Numbered from the stretch's first letter, positions 7,940 through 16,047 are shown. The stretch is DNA of 53,350 bases from Rubrivivax sp. (GCA_022843905.1 JALHMT010000034.1:1-53350); one strand, 5' to 3'. Notes: generated from the letters alone by a model not told the origin. Numbers and translations: made by a program.

Positions 7940-8320
7940 ATGACACTGTTCCATGCCGTCATCGCCATCGACCACCACACCGCCCAGATCCTGCAGTTCG
8001 ACGACGCGCACGTCGAGTCGCACAAGGTGAAGTCGCACACGCGCCAGACCAAGCAGCACGGCAGCGCCGTGCGCACCGAGCACGAGTTCTTCGCTGAGGT
8101 CTGCGACGCGCTGGCGGGCATCAAGGAAGTGCTGGTCACCGGCCCGCGCACGGGTCTCTCGGACTTCGAGCACTATGCGAAGAAGCACCGCCCGGAGACC
8201 GCCCGGCAGATCGTGGCCTACGAGGTCACCGACCACCCGACCGACGCCCAGCTGGTGGCCATGGCGCGAAAGTACTTCCTGAAGTACGACCGCATGGCCG
8301 GCACGCCGACGCCGAGCTGA
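7940..8320 (+). CDS. eRF1-like 'translational machinery' protein
   Basis: A 126-residue protein that starts MTLFHAVIAIDHHTAQILQF and contains EHEFFAEVCDAL followed by a VLVTGPRTGLSDFEHY segment. The pattern matches the short Burkholderiales proteins annotated as translational machinery protein, which are related to the middle/C-terminal domains of archaeal-eukaryotic peptide release factor eRF1 (bacterial eRF1-like families). The GGQ motif of true release factors is absent, so it cannot hydrolyse peptidyl-tRNA in the usual way. AAGGA precedes the ATG by about 9 bases. The biochemical role is unknown. It lies 46 bases downstream of the DksA-like gene and may be cotranscribed with it. Confidence 0.65.
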   Translation: MTLFHAVIAIDHHTAQILQFDDAHVESHKVKSHTRQTKQHGSAVRTEHEFFAEVCDALAGIKEVLVTGPRTGLSDFEHYAKKHRPETARQIVAYEVTDHPTDAQLVAMARKYFLKYDRMAGTPTPS

Positions 8321-8373
8321 CGGGGCGCAGCGGCGGACCGCCGCTGCAACGATGTCGGGCACACTCTCCATCC

Positions 8374-8775
8374 ATGCCGACCCTCTTCGAACGCCTGCTG
8401 TCGGGCGAACTGCCCTGCGCCAAGATCCTGGAAGACGAGCTGGTCTTCGCCTTCATGGACGCCGGCCAGGTCAACGACGGCCACGTCATCGTGGCCACAC
8501 GCGCACCGCGCCCCACCCTGATGGACTGCAGCGACGACGAGGCCGCGGCGCTGATGCGTGCGGCCCGACGCATCGCGCTGGCCGTCGAGGCCGCCTTCAA
8601 GCCCGACGGCATCACCGTGCTGCAGGCCAACCGGGCCGCGGGTTTCCAGACCGTGCCGCATGCCCACCTGCATGTGCTGCCGCGATACGACGGCGACGGT
8701 GTGGGCCTGACCTGGCCGCGCAAGGAGCCGGGCATCGAGCGCCTGCGCGAGCTGGCGGCGCGCATCAGGCTCTGA
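8374..8775 (+). CDS. HIT-family nucleotide hydrolase/transferase
   Basis: A 133-residue histidine-triad protein. The triad is H96-A-H98-L-H100 in VPHAHLHVLP, and the upstream strand DGHVIVATR is the family's nucleotide-binding beta region. HIT proteins cleave nucleoside 5'-phosphoramidates or dinucleoside polyphosphates. The length fits the compact HINT-like branch. CACACT lies 8 bases before the ATG, a weak -10 candidate. It converges with glcB. Confidence 0.88.
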   Translation: MPTLFERLLSGELPCAKILEDELVFAFMDAGQVNDGHVIVATRAPRPTLMDCSDDEAAALMRAARRIALAVEAAFKPDGITVLQANRAAGFQTVPHAHLHVLPRYDGDGVGLTWPRKEPGIERLRELAARIRL

Positions 8776-8821
8776 GCCCTCCTGCCGGCTGCCAGGCCCT
8801 GCAGCCCCGCCGCCAGGCGGC

Positions 8822-11011
8822 TCAGCCTGCCTTGACCTTCAACCGCCAGGCATGCAGCAGCGGCTCGGTGTAGCCGCTGGGCTGCGCCATGCCCTGGAAG
8901 ACCAGGTCGCTGGCGGCCTGGAAGGCCGCTGAAGTGCCTTCGTTGCCGGCCATCGGCTGGTACAGCGGGTCGCCGGCGTTCTGCTTGTCCACCACCTTGG
9001 CCATGCGCCTGAGCGTGGCCTTGACCTGCGCCTTGGTCACCACGCCGTGGCGCAGCCAGTTGGCCATGTGCTGGCTGCTGATGCGCAGCGTGGCGCGGTC
9101 TTCCATCAGGCCCACGTTGTGGATGTCGGGCACCTTGGAGCAGCCCACGCCCTGGTCGACCCAGCGCACCACGTAGCCCAGGATGCCCTGCGCGTTGTTG
9201 TCGAGCTCCTGGCGCTTTTCCTCGTCGCTCCAGTTCGGACGCGCCGCCACCGGCACGGTCAGCAGGCCGTCGAGCAGGGCCTCGCGCTCGGCGTCGAAGT
9301 CGGTCTTCTCGAGCTGCTTCTGCACCGCGAAGACGTCGACCTGGTGGTAGTGCAGCGCATGCAGCGTGGCGGCGGTCGGGCTGGGCACCCAGGCGGTGTT
9401 GGCGCCGGCCCGGGGGTGTGCGATCTTCTGCTGCAGCATGTCGGCCATCAGGTCGGGCATGGCCCACATGCCCTTGCCGATCTGCGCCTTGCCGCGCAGG
9501 CCGCACTCCAGGCCCACCAGCACGTTGCTGCGTTCGTAGGCCTGGATCCAGGCACTGGTCTTCATGTCGCCCTTGCGCAGCATCGGGCCGGCCTGCATCG
9601 CGGTGTGCATCTCGTCGCCGGTGCGGTCGAGGAAGCCGGTGTTGATGAAGGCCACGCGGCTGGCCGCCGCGGCGATGCAGGCCTTGAGGTTGACGCTGGT
9701 GCGGCGCTCCTCGTCCATGATGCCCAGCTTGACGGTATTGGCCGGCAGGCCCAGCATCTTCTCGACGCGGCCGAACAGCTCGCTGGCGAAGGCCACCTCG
9801 CCCGGGCCGTGCATCTTGGGCTTGACGATGTAGACGCTGCCGCGGCGGCTGTTGCAGATGCCCGGCGTGGCCAGCTTCTTCAGATCGTGCAGCGCGATGG
9901 TGGTGGTGATCACCGCGTCCATGATCCCTTCGGGGATCTCCTTGCCGCCGTCCCACAGGATGGCCGGGTTGTTCATCAGGTGGCCGACGTTGCGCACGAA
10001 CAGCAGCGAGCGGCCGTGCAGCGCCACGTCTTCCCCGCTCGGGCCGGTGTACTGACGGTCGGGGTTGAGGCCGCGCGTGAAGGTCTTGCCGCCCTTGGCC
10101 ACCTGTTCGGTCAGCGTGCCCTTCAGGATGCCCAGCCAGTTGCCGTAGGCCAGCACCTTGTCCTGGGCGTCGACCACGGCCACGGAGTCTTCGAGATCGA
10201 GGATGGTCGACAGCGCCGATTCGAGCACCAGGTCGCTCACACCCGCGGCGTCGCTGGCGCCGATGGGTGTGCTGCGGTCGATGCGGATGTCCAGGTGCAG
10301 GCCGTTGTGTGCCAGCAGCACCGACGACGGCGTCGCCGCCTCGCCCTGGAAGCCGACGAACTGCGCCGCCTTGGCCAGCGTCGTCGAACTGCCGTCCTTC
10401 AGCGTGACCAGCAGCCGCCCGGCGTCGACGCGGTAGGCCGTGGCGTCGAGGTGCGAGCCCTTCTTCAGCGGTGCCGTGCGATCCAGCACGTGCCGCGCGT
10501 ACTCGATGACCTTGGCGCCGCGGATCGCGTTGTAGGGGCCCGCGCGGGTGGCACCGCCCTCTTCGCTCAGGGCATCGGTGCCGTACAGCGCGTCGTACAG
10601 CGAACCCCAGCGCGCGTTCGCGGCGTTCAGCGCATAGCGCGCATTGGTGATGGGCACCACCAACTGCGGACCGGCCTGCAGCGCGAGTTCGGCGTCGACG
10701 TTCTTCGTGCTGACCTTGACAGCGGCCGGCACCGGCACCAGGTAGCCGATCTTCTGCAGGAAGCGGCGGTAGGCCGCCTTCTTGCGGATGGGGCCCGGGT
10801 TGGCGCGGTGCCAGGCGTCCAGGTCGGCCTGCAGGCGGTCGCGCTCGCCCAGCAGCGCCGCGTTCTTCGGCGCCAGGTCGTGCACCAGGGCGTCGAAGCC
10901 CTTCCAGAACGCGGCCGGCTCCACGCCGGTGCCGGGCAGCACCTGCTCTTCGATGAAACGGTGCAGGGGCGTGGCGACTTCGAGGCGGTGGACGGTGGTG
11001 CGGTCGGTCAT
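8822..11011 (-). CDS. glcB: Malate synthase G
   Basis: A 729-residue enzyme condensing glyoxylate and acetyl-CoA into malate; the length matches the G isoform. The segment RSLLFVRNVGHLM contains the catalytic Arg region, WVPSPTAATLHALHYHQVDV is a family signature, and the segment around YVVRWVDQGVGCSKVPDI carries the catalytic acid Asp. The upstream open frame continues but is not malate synthase sequence. ATG 11011 begins the recognisable protein (MTDRTTVHRL) and overlaps the stop of the upstream HAD gene by four bases (ATGA). No isocitrate lyase or glycolate oxidase gene is close by. Confidence 0.96.
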   Translation of the reverse strand: MTDRTTVHRLEVATPLHRFIEEQVLPGTGVEPAAFWKGFDALVHDLAPKNAALLGERDRLQADLDAWHRANPGPIRKKAAYRRFLQKIGYLVPVPAAVKVSTKNVDAELALQAGPQLVVPITNARYALNAANARWGSLYDALYGTDALSEEGGATRAGPYNAIRGAKVIEYARHVLDRTAPLKKGSHLDATAYRVDAGRLLVTLKDGSSTTLAKAAQFVGFQGEAATPSSVLLAHNGLHLDIRIDRSTPIGASDAAGVSDLVLESALSTILDLEDSVAVVDAQDKVLAYGNWLGILKGTLTEQVAKGGKTFTRGLNPDRQYTGPSGEDVALHGRSLLFVRNVGHLMNNPAILWDGGKEIPEGIMDAVITTTIALHDLKKLATPGICNSRRGSVYIVKPKMHGPGEVAFASELFGRVEKMLGLPANTVKLGIMDEERRTSVNLKACIAAAASRVAFINTGFLDRTGDEMHTAMQAGPMLRKGDMKTSAWIQAYERSNVLVGLECGLRGKAQIGKGMWAMPDLMADMLQQKIAHPRAGANTAWVPSPTAATLHALHYHQVDVFAVQKQLEKTDFDAEREALLDGLLTVPVAARPNWSDEEKRQELDNNAQGILGYVVRWVDQGVGCSKVPDIHNVGLMEDRATLRISSQHMANWLRHGVVTKAQVKATLRRMAKVVDKQNAGDPLYQPMAGNEGTSAAFQAASDLVFQGMAQPSGYTEPLLHAWRLKVKAG

Positions 11012-11724
11012 GACGGGACTCGGGTGGATGGAGGGTTCAAGGCGGGAAAGAACTCGAGCACCTCGCGCAGGCTGGTGCCGATGCGCGTGGGCTCGGTGTC
11101 GAGTTGGTCGAGCGGAGCACCTGTGCGGTTGACCCACAGTGTGGAATAGCCGCACCAGGTGGCGCCGATGGCGTCCCAGCAGTTGCTGCTGACGAAGAGG
11201 ATGTCGCGGGCCGCCAGGCCCAGGGCCTGCGGGCCCAGTGCATAGGCCGCCGGATCGTTCTTGAAGCGACGCACCGCATGCACCGACAGCTGGTGCTGCA
11301 GCAGGCCGCCGAAGCCGGCGCTCTTCACGGCCACGGCCAGCATCTGGGGGTCGCCGTTGCTCAGGATGCCCGCCTGCACGCCGCGGCTCTTGAGGTCCTT
11401 CAGCACCTCGAGGTTCTCGGGAAAGGCGCTGAGGTGCCGGTACTGGTTCATCAACTGCTCTTCGGCGCCCGGCGTCGACGGCAGGCCGAGTTTCTGCACG
11501 CTGTAGTGCAGCGCTGCCTGGGTGACGTCCCAGAAGGGCTTGTAGCGACCGGCCAGCGTGAGCAGCCGCGTGTATTCGATCTGCTTGTCGCGCCACAGCA
11601 CACCCAGGCGCTCGCCGGCCCCTGGAAAGAGCTGCTCGGCCAGCAGACCGACGCTGTAGACGTCGAACAGCGTGCCATAGGCGTCGAACAGGACGGCACG
11701 CGGCGGTGCGGCGATCTTCTGCAT
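11008..11724 (-). CDS. Haloacid dehalogenase type II (HAD hydrolase)
   Basis: A 238-residue HAD enzyme. Motif I is FDAYGTLFD (Asp nucleophile), motif II is SNGD, motif III includes FKNDP, and motif IV is SSNCWDAIGA, the form seen in L-2-haloacid dehalogenases rather than phosphatases. It would hydrolyse 2-haloacids to hydroxyacids. Translation is coupled to glcB (ATGA overlap). Haloacetate dehalogenation yields glycolate, which feeds glyoxylate to malate synthase, so the pairing makes metabolic sense; this is inference. TAAAGT 6 bases before the ATG looks like a -10 box. Confidence 0.85.
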   Translation of the reverse strand: MQKIAAPPRAVLFDAYGTLFDVYSVGLLAEQLFPGAGERLGVLWRDKQIEYTRLLTLAGRYKPFWDVTQAALHYSVQKLGLPSTPGAEEQLMNQYRHLSAFPENLEVLKDLKSRGVQAGILSNGDPQMLAVAVKSAGFGGLLQHQLSVHAVRRFKNDPAAYALGPQALGLAARDILFVSSNCWDAIGATWCGYSTLWVNRTGAPLDQLDTEPTRIGTSLREVLEFFPALNPPSTRVPS

Positions 11725-11872
11725 GGCCCCACTTTAGGGCCGGTCCCCGCCTTGATTAGCCACAAGAAACGCAAAGGTTAACTGCAAGCCAAACAAAATC
11801 GCGCTGCAGAATGACAGTAATGAACCAGATGCGCCCGGACGCGTCGAAGCCTGGAGCTGATTGACCGGCGTT

Positions 11873-11898
11873 GGCCAGGCGCCCTTTTCCACCTGGCC
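11873..11898. repeat. Inverted repeat upstream of the DUF883 gene
   Basis: GGCCAGG and CCTGGCC are separated by 12 bases. The repeat lies in the leader 25 bases before the ATG at 11924. It could be a leader hairpin or an operator. Confidence 0.4.
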
Positions 11899-11923
11899 TG
11901 TGAAGACCCCCGAGGAGCACTGC

Positions 11924-12232
11924 ATGACCGACACCACCCAAGCCCGTGAGAAGCTCTCCGCAGACTTTCGCCAGGTGATGGACGACATCGACGCCTTGAT
12001 GAACGCCACCACGAACAAGGCCGAAGGCGAGGCCGTGGCCCTGCGCGCACGCATCCGCGACCGGCTCGATGGTGCCAAGGAGAGGCTGGTCGACGCCCAG
12101 CACGAAGCGGTCGACCGCGCCAAGAAGGCCGTGCACGTCACCGACGACTACGTTCACACGCACCCCTGGCAGGCCGTGGGCATCGGTGCCGCGCTGGGCC
12201 TGGCCATCGGCGTGCTGATCGGGCGCAAGTGA
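11924..12232 (+). CDS. DUF883/ElaB/YqjD-family protein
   Basis: A 102-residue protein with a charged amphipathic helical body (residues 1-75) and a single C-terminal membrane anchor (VGIGAALGLAIGVLIG) ending in RK. The motif THPWQAVGIGAALG is diagnostic of the YqjD/ElaB family, inner-membrane proteins that bind stationary-phase ribosomes in E. coli. CGAGGAGC provides a good ribosome binding site 5 bases before this ATG, which excludes the longer upstream frame. It heads a three-gene set equivalent in order to E. coli yqjD-yqjE-yqjK. Confidence 0.88.
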   Translation: MTDTTQAREKLSADFRQVMDDIDALMNATTNKAEGEAVALRARIRDRLDGAKERLVDAQHEAVDRAKKAVHVTDDYVHTHPWQAVGIGAALGLAIGVLIGRK

Positions 12233-12266
12233 GTCCAGCGGCGAGAAGCAGTCCGGAGCGCCCGCT

Positions 12267-12653
12267 GTGACGGCGGCGGGCGAGGGCGTGACCGGCCCGG
12301 CCCGCCGGATGGCAGCGTCGCTGCTGGCGCTCGGGCGCATCCGGCTGGAGTTGCTGGCACTGGAGGTGGAGGAAGAGAAGGAACGCCTCGTCTCGCTCGT
12401 GTTCTGGTCCGTGCTCAGCGCCTTGCTGGCCGGCTTCGGTGGCTTGTTGCTGGTGCTGTGGATCACCGTGGCCTTGTGGGACACGCATCGCCTGGCAGCC
12501 CTGGGCGTCTCTGCCGTGGTGTTCCTGGGCGCAGCCGCCGGCGGCGTCTGGCACGTGAAGCGAAGCAGCGCCAGCGGGCCGTCGCTGTTCCGCGCCAGCA
12601 TCGGAGAACTGCGTCGCGACGCTGCAGCGCTTGACGACCCGCCCGCCCCATGA
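12267..12653 (+). CDS. YqjE-type phage-holin-family membrane protein
   Basis: A 128-residue protein with an N-terminal helix rich in Glu/Arg (LELLALEVEEEKERL) and two transmembrane segments (about 43-66 and 77-97), as in the actinobacterial holin-X/YqjE family. The start is GTG at 12267. Second gene of the YqjD-E-K-like trio; its stop overlaps the next ATG (ATGA). The holin label is historical and no lysis role is implied. Confidence 0.8.
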   Translation: MTAAGEGVTGPARRMAASLLALGRIRLELLALEVEEEKERLVSLVFWSVLSALLAGFGGLLLVLWITVALWDTHRLAALGVSAVVFLGAAAGGVWHVKRSSASGPSLFRASIGELRRDAAALDDPPAP

Positions 12654-13060
12654 CCGACGGACGGCAGGCATCACCCACCCAGCCGGCGCCTTCGGCAGCC
12701 CTGCGCCGGGCCGGCCGCGAGCAGCGCAAGCAGGACCTGCTGCTGGCCTCGGCCGTGCTGCGAGCGCAGGCGGCCGGCGACTTCCACCTGCTGGCCGACC
12801 AGGCCGATGGCCTGGGCCGGCGCTGGAGCGCCCTGCGTGCTTGGTTCGAAGGACCGGCGCTGCGCACGGGGGCCGCTGCCGCGTCGGCCTTGATGCTGGT
12901 GGTGGTGCTGCGCCGCCTTCGCTGGTTCCGTCTGGCGCGCTGGGCCTGGGTCGGCTGGCGATTCTGGCGCACCGCTTCGCCATGGGTCGGGGCCTGGTTG
13001 CGGCCCGGGCTGGACCGGCAGCACGGGGGGCGGGCTGGCGGGTTCAGGCCTGGCCGCTGA
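12650..13060 (+). CDS. YqjK-like hypothetical protein
   Basis: A 136-residue protein that overlaps the YqjE-like stop by four bases. The N-terminal half is Arg/Gln/Ala-rich and helical (REQRKQDLLLASAVLRAQA). A hydrophobic segment lies near residues 73-87, followed by a Trp/Arg-rich tail (RRLRWFRLARWAW). Position and composition match YqjK, the third member of the E. coli trio; sequence similarity to E. coli itself is weak by eye. Confidence 0.65.
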   Translation: MTDGRQASPTQPAPSAALRRAGREQRKQDLLLASAVLRAQAAGDFHLLADQADGLGRRWSALRAWFEGPALRTGAAAASALMLVVVLRRLRWFRLARWAWVGWRFWRTASPWVGAWLRPGLDRQHGGRAGGFRPGR

Positions 13061-13163
13061 CTCGGCTCCGCAACGGCTCAGGACACCCGTTCACCGACAT
13101 CCAGCGAAGCTTCGGAACATCGTAATCCACGGCCGAGTTCGTTCGAGCCCTGACTTTCGTGCG

Positions 13164-13169
13164 CATAAT
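13164..13169 (+). promoter_or_regulatory. -10-like box of the LysR gene at 13178
   Basis: CATAAT lies 8 bases before the ATG at 13178, a distance that places transcription start at or next to the start codon. Confidence 0.4.
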
Positions 13170-13177
13170 CTGCGCCA

Positions 13178-14086
13178 ATGGATCGCCTCAAGCAGATCGA
13201 AACCTTCGCCTCGGTGGCCACGCGCGGCAGTCTCACCGCGGCCGCCCACGCCGAAGGCGTGGCGCCGGCAGTGATCGGTCGGCGCATCGATGCGCTGGAA
13301 GAACGCCTGGGGGTCAAGCTGCTGCTGCGCACCACGCGCAAGATCACCTTGACCCACGAAGGCAGCGCCTTCCTCGAAGACTGTCAGCGCTTGCTCACCG
13401 ATCTGGCGAACGCCGAAGCCAGCGTCAGCGCCGGAGGGGTCAAGGCCAGCGGTCATCTTCGCATCACGGCGCCGGCCGGTTTCGGGCGCCGCCATGTCGC
13501 GCCGCTGGTGCCTGACTTCCTGGCCCGGCACCCCGACGTGAGCCTGTCGCTGAATCTCAGCGACCGCGTCGTCGACATCGTCAACGAAGGATTCGACTGC
13601 GCCGTGCGTGTCGGTGACCTGCCCGACTCCAGCCTGGTGAGCGTGCGCCTGGCCGACAACCGCCGCCTGTGTGTGGCCTCGCCCGACTACCTCAAGCGCG
13701 CCGGCACGCCCAGGACACCGGCCGACCTGTCGCGCCACGAGTGCCTGACGCTCAGCTCGGACGCCAGCCAGACGCGCGGCTGGGCCTTCCTGGTGGACGG
13801 CCAGGTGACGCACCTGCGGCCCAGCGGTCGACTGGACTGCAGCGATGGCCAGGTGCTGCACGACTGGTGCCAACGCGGCCAGGGCATCGCCTGGCGCAGC
13901 ACCTGGGAGGTCGAGGGCGAGGTGGCCAGCGGTCGGCTGCAGGTGGTGCTGGAAGACTTCGCGGCGCCGCCCAACGGCATCTACGCGGTCTTTCCGCAGC
14001 GCAAGCATCTGCCGCTTCGCGTGCGGCTGTGGATCGATTTCCTCAAGCACAGCTACGGCGACTCGTCGTACTGGGCGACAGCCTGA
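13178..14086 (+). CDS. LysR-family transcriptional regulator
   Basis: A 302-residue LTTR. The N-terminal winged helix-turn-helix spans about residues 1-60 (ETFASVATRGSLTAAAHAEGV, then a recognition helix and LGVKLLLRTTRKITLT). A periplasmic-binding-protein-like effector domain follows from about residue 90 (LRITAPAGFGRRH). In the recognition region PAVIGRRIDALE replaces the more common Sxx(V)SxxIxxLE. The target is unknown: no divergent partner gene abuts it, and the upstream neighbour is the YqjK-like gene on the same strand. A terminator-like hairpin follows the gene. Confidence 0.9.
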   Translation: MDRLKQIETFASVATRGSLTAAAHAEGVAPAVIGRRIDALEERLGVKLLLRTTRKITLTHEGSAFLEDCQRLLTDLANAEASVSAGGVKASGHLRITAPAGFGRRHVAPLVPDFLARHPDVSLSLNLSDRVVDIVNEGFDCAVRVGDLPDSSLVSVRLADNRRLCVASPDYLKRAGTPRTPADLSRHECLTLSSDASQTRGWAFLVDGQVTHLRPSGRLDCSDGQVLHDWCQRGQGIAWRSTWEVEGEVASGRLQVVLEDFAAPPNGIYAVFPQRKHLPLRVRLWIDFLKHSYGDSSYWATA

Positions 14087-14091
14087 AGGAC

Positions 14092-14117
14092 ACGAGGGGC
14101 GCCGCGGCGCCCCTCGT
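14092..14117. terminator. Terminator-like hairpin between convergent genes
   Basis: The 26-base palindrome ACGAGGGGCGCCG/CGGCGCCCCTCGT sits just after the LysR stop and before the 3' end of the PsiF-like gene. It lacks a T-tract on either strand, so termination may be inefficient or Rho-assisted. Confidence 0.6.
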
Positions 14118-14135
14118 CGGTCGTGACGGACCGAT

Positions 14136-14411
14136 TCACTTCTTGGCGTCGGCCTCGCACTTCTTCATGAAGCTGGTCTTGGCTGCTCCGGCCAGCGCCT
14201 TGCCGTTCTTGTCCACGGCCTTGGCCTCGCAGGCCGCGGCGCCACCGGCGTCGCCCTCGCACTTCTTCATGAAGCTGGTCTTGGCCGCTCCGGCCAGCGC
14301 CTTGCCGTTCTTGTCGACGGCCTTCTTTTCGCACTCGGCGTTGGCCGCAAGGGCCGATCCGGCCAGCAGGCCCAGACACAGGCCGATGGTGGTGATGAGC
14401 TTCTTGTTCAT
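14136..14411 (-). CDS. Secreted two-repeat PsiF-like protein
   Basis: A 91-residue protein with a Sec signal peptide (MNKKLITTIGLCLGLLAGSALA) and two near-identical copies of a unit containing CExKAVDKNGKALAGAAK then TSFMKKCE. Each unit holds two Cys, as in the PsiF repeat (Cys...KAxFMxxC) of phosphate-starvation-inducible E. coli PsiF. The mature protein is periplasmic, small, Lys-rich and probably disulfide-bonded. AGGAG precedes the ATG. The molecular function of PsiF proteins is not known. No Pho box was recognised upstream. Confidence 0.75.
   Translation of the reverse strand: MNKKLITTIGLCLGLLAGSALAANAECEKKAVDKNGKALAGAAKTSFMKKCEGDAGGAAACEAKAVDKNGKALAGAAKTSFMKKCEADAKK
14154..14333. repeat. 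Intragenic direct repeat encoding the two PsiF units
   Basis: Two copies of about 78 bases (14154-14231 and 14256-14333), offset by 102 bases (34 codons), differ at only a few positions. This indicates a recent in-frame duplication or gene conversion within the PsiF-like gene. Confidence 0.85.
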
Positions 14412-14544
14412 GGTCACTCCTCTCGATGGGGATCGTTGTGGCAGATTGCCGAGGTCGATTGCATCAGAGGCTGGGTGACCCGGCAAGCACCGCAACGCGC
14501 GAGGGCGGCATCCGGCTGACGTCGATGGCCCGACCGGGCCGGGT

Positions 14545-15903
14545 TCAGAGGATGCGTCGCGGATGGTGCAACGCCTCGTGCGCGGCATGCAGGCGACGCA
14601 CCAGCACCTTGATGAAGGCGCCATCGAAGAGGTGGCGGGTGCCGATGGACATCTGCTGCAGCGTGGTCGGCGTGAAGCTGATGGTGGTGGTGGGTTCGGA
14701 AACCAGCACGTCGGCGCTGTGCGTGCCCAGTTCCGGGCTCGGCGCCAGGTAGGCCATCTCGCCCACCGAGGTGCCGGTGCCGAGCTGGGCCACGCGCTGG
14801 CCGTCGCGGAAGACGTCGATGCGCCCGCTGGCGATGATGTGGAAGGTGTTGCCCTGGTCGCCCTTGCGGTACAGCGCATGGCCGAAGGCATGGCGCTCCC
14901 AGCGTGCACGGTGCACCACCTCCCAGAGTTCGACGTCACCGAAGTCGGCGAAAAACTCCAGCGAGCGCAGCAGCGTGAAGCGTTCGGAATCCAGCAGCGA
15001 CTGCAGCGGTCCGCGCGGCACCTCGCCCTTGGCCACCAGGCCGGACAGCGCCTGGGAAAACTCGTTCCAGTCGGCCGGGCGGTCGTCGCGCCGCTTGGCC
15101 AGTGCGCGCTGAATCAGCGCTTCCAGTCCATCGGAGACACCTTCACGCAGCGTCTTCAGCGACGGCGGCGTGCCGTGGTGGATCTGGTGCATGACCGCAG
15201 CCTGCTGGGTGGCGTCGAACGGCGGACGCCCGGCGATCAGGTGGTACAGCACGGCCGCCAGCGAGTAGATGTCGGCGCGGCAGTCCAGTGCATCGCCGTC
15301 GAGCTGCTCGGGCGACATGTAGGCCAGTGAACCGACGCGGTAGATCTGCGTGCGATCGGACCCGAGGTTGAGCACGCTGCCGAAGTCACTGACCTTGACG
15401 TCGATGACCTGGTCGCCTTCGACCACCGCCAGCAGGTTGGCCGGCTTGACGTCGCGGTGGATCAGCCCCTGGCGGTAGACGTAGCCCAGCGCCATCGCGC
15501 ACTTGAAGCCGATCTCGACGATCTGCTCCAGCGACAGCAGCGTGTGCGCACGGCAGAAGCGCCGCAGCGTCACGCCGGGCACGTACTCCATGACCAGGTA
15601 GGGCGCGGCGTCGTCGACCACCGCGTCGAAGATCTGCACCACGTTGGGGTGATGGAGGCGGCCGACCAGGGCCGCCTCGGCGGCGAAGAAGCACTGCTGG
15701 TAGTGGTTTTCGCGCTCGTCGCCCAGGACGTCGATGCGCACCCGCTTGATGGCCACGTCGATCTCGCGGAAGTCGTCGCGCGCCAGGAACACCTCGCTGG
15801 TGGCGCCGCTGCCCAGCCGGCCGCGCACACGGTAGCGCCCGATGTGCGACGGCAGAACCGGCGCGGCGTTGTCGGGCTGGAGATCGGGAGGGCGTGCGGA
15901 CAT
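14545..15903 (-). CDS. Ser/Thr protein kinase fused to a cyclic-nucleotide-binding domain
   Basis: A 452-residue soluble protein. Residues about 23-290 form a Hanks-type kinase: glycine loop GRLGSGATSEVF, ATP-anchoring K53 in VAIKRV, catalytic HRD at 149-151, DFG at 173-175, then SLAYMSPEQ for the activation-loop end. Residues about 320-430 form a CAP_ED-type cyclic-nucleotide-binding domain (KGDQGNTFHIIASGRIDVF, phosphate-cassette-like VGEMAYL). No transmembrane helix is seen, unlike PASTA kinases. All catalytic residues are present, so it should be active and perhaps gated by cAMP or c-di-nucleotides. It is divergent from argS with 150 bases between; no phosphatase partner is adjacent. Confidence 0.9.
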   Translation of the reverse strand: MSARPPDLQPDNAAPVLPSHIGRYRVRGRLGSGATSEVFLARDDFREIDVAIKRVRIDVLGDERENHYQQCFFAAEAALVGRLHHPNVVQIFDAVVDDAAPYLVMEYVPGVTLRRFCRAHTLLSLEQIVEIGFKCAMALGYVYRQGLIHRDVKPANLLAVVEGDQVIDVKVSDFGSVLNLGSDRTQIYRVGSLAYMSPEQLDGDALDCRADIYSLAAVLYHLIAGRPPFDATQQAAVMHQIHHGTPPSLKTLREGVSDGLEALIQRALAKRRDDRPADWNEFSQALSGLVAKGEVPRGPLQSLLDSERFTLLRSLEFFADFGDVELWEVVHRARWERHAFGHALYRKGDQGNTFHIIASGRIDVFRDGQRVAQLGTGTSVGEMAYLAPSPELGTHSADVLVSEPTTTISFTPTTLQQMSIGTRHLFDGAFIKVLVRRLHAAHEALHHPRRIL

Positions 15904-16041
15904 CGGTCAAGGCTGGGGCAGCTCCGGGATGGTGCCGTCACCCGCGCCTGCGCAGTGCCCGAATTGGCGGGCAAATCACCGGCAGATGGGGGCGGTGCCG
16001 CGCATTCACGCCCCCTCCACGGCGCGGTGAGCCCCGAAAAG

Positions 16042-16047
16042 TAGAAT
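16042..16047 (+). promoter_or_regulatory. -10-like box of argS
   Basis: TAGAAT lies 6 bases before the argS ATG. There is no ribosome binding site between it and the start, which fits a leaderless transcript. Confidence 0.45.

Noticed and set aside
8808..8821. Terminator between the HIT gene and glcB
   Set aside because: Only a short GCCGCC-a-GGCGGC stem without a T-tract, in a region where such stems arise by chance.
12267..12653. Prophage remnant suggested by the holin-like gene
   Set aside because: No other phage gene is present and the gene fits the chromosomal yqjD-E-K set.
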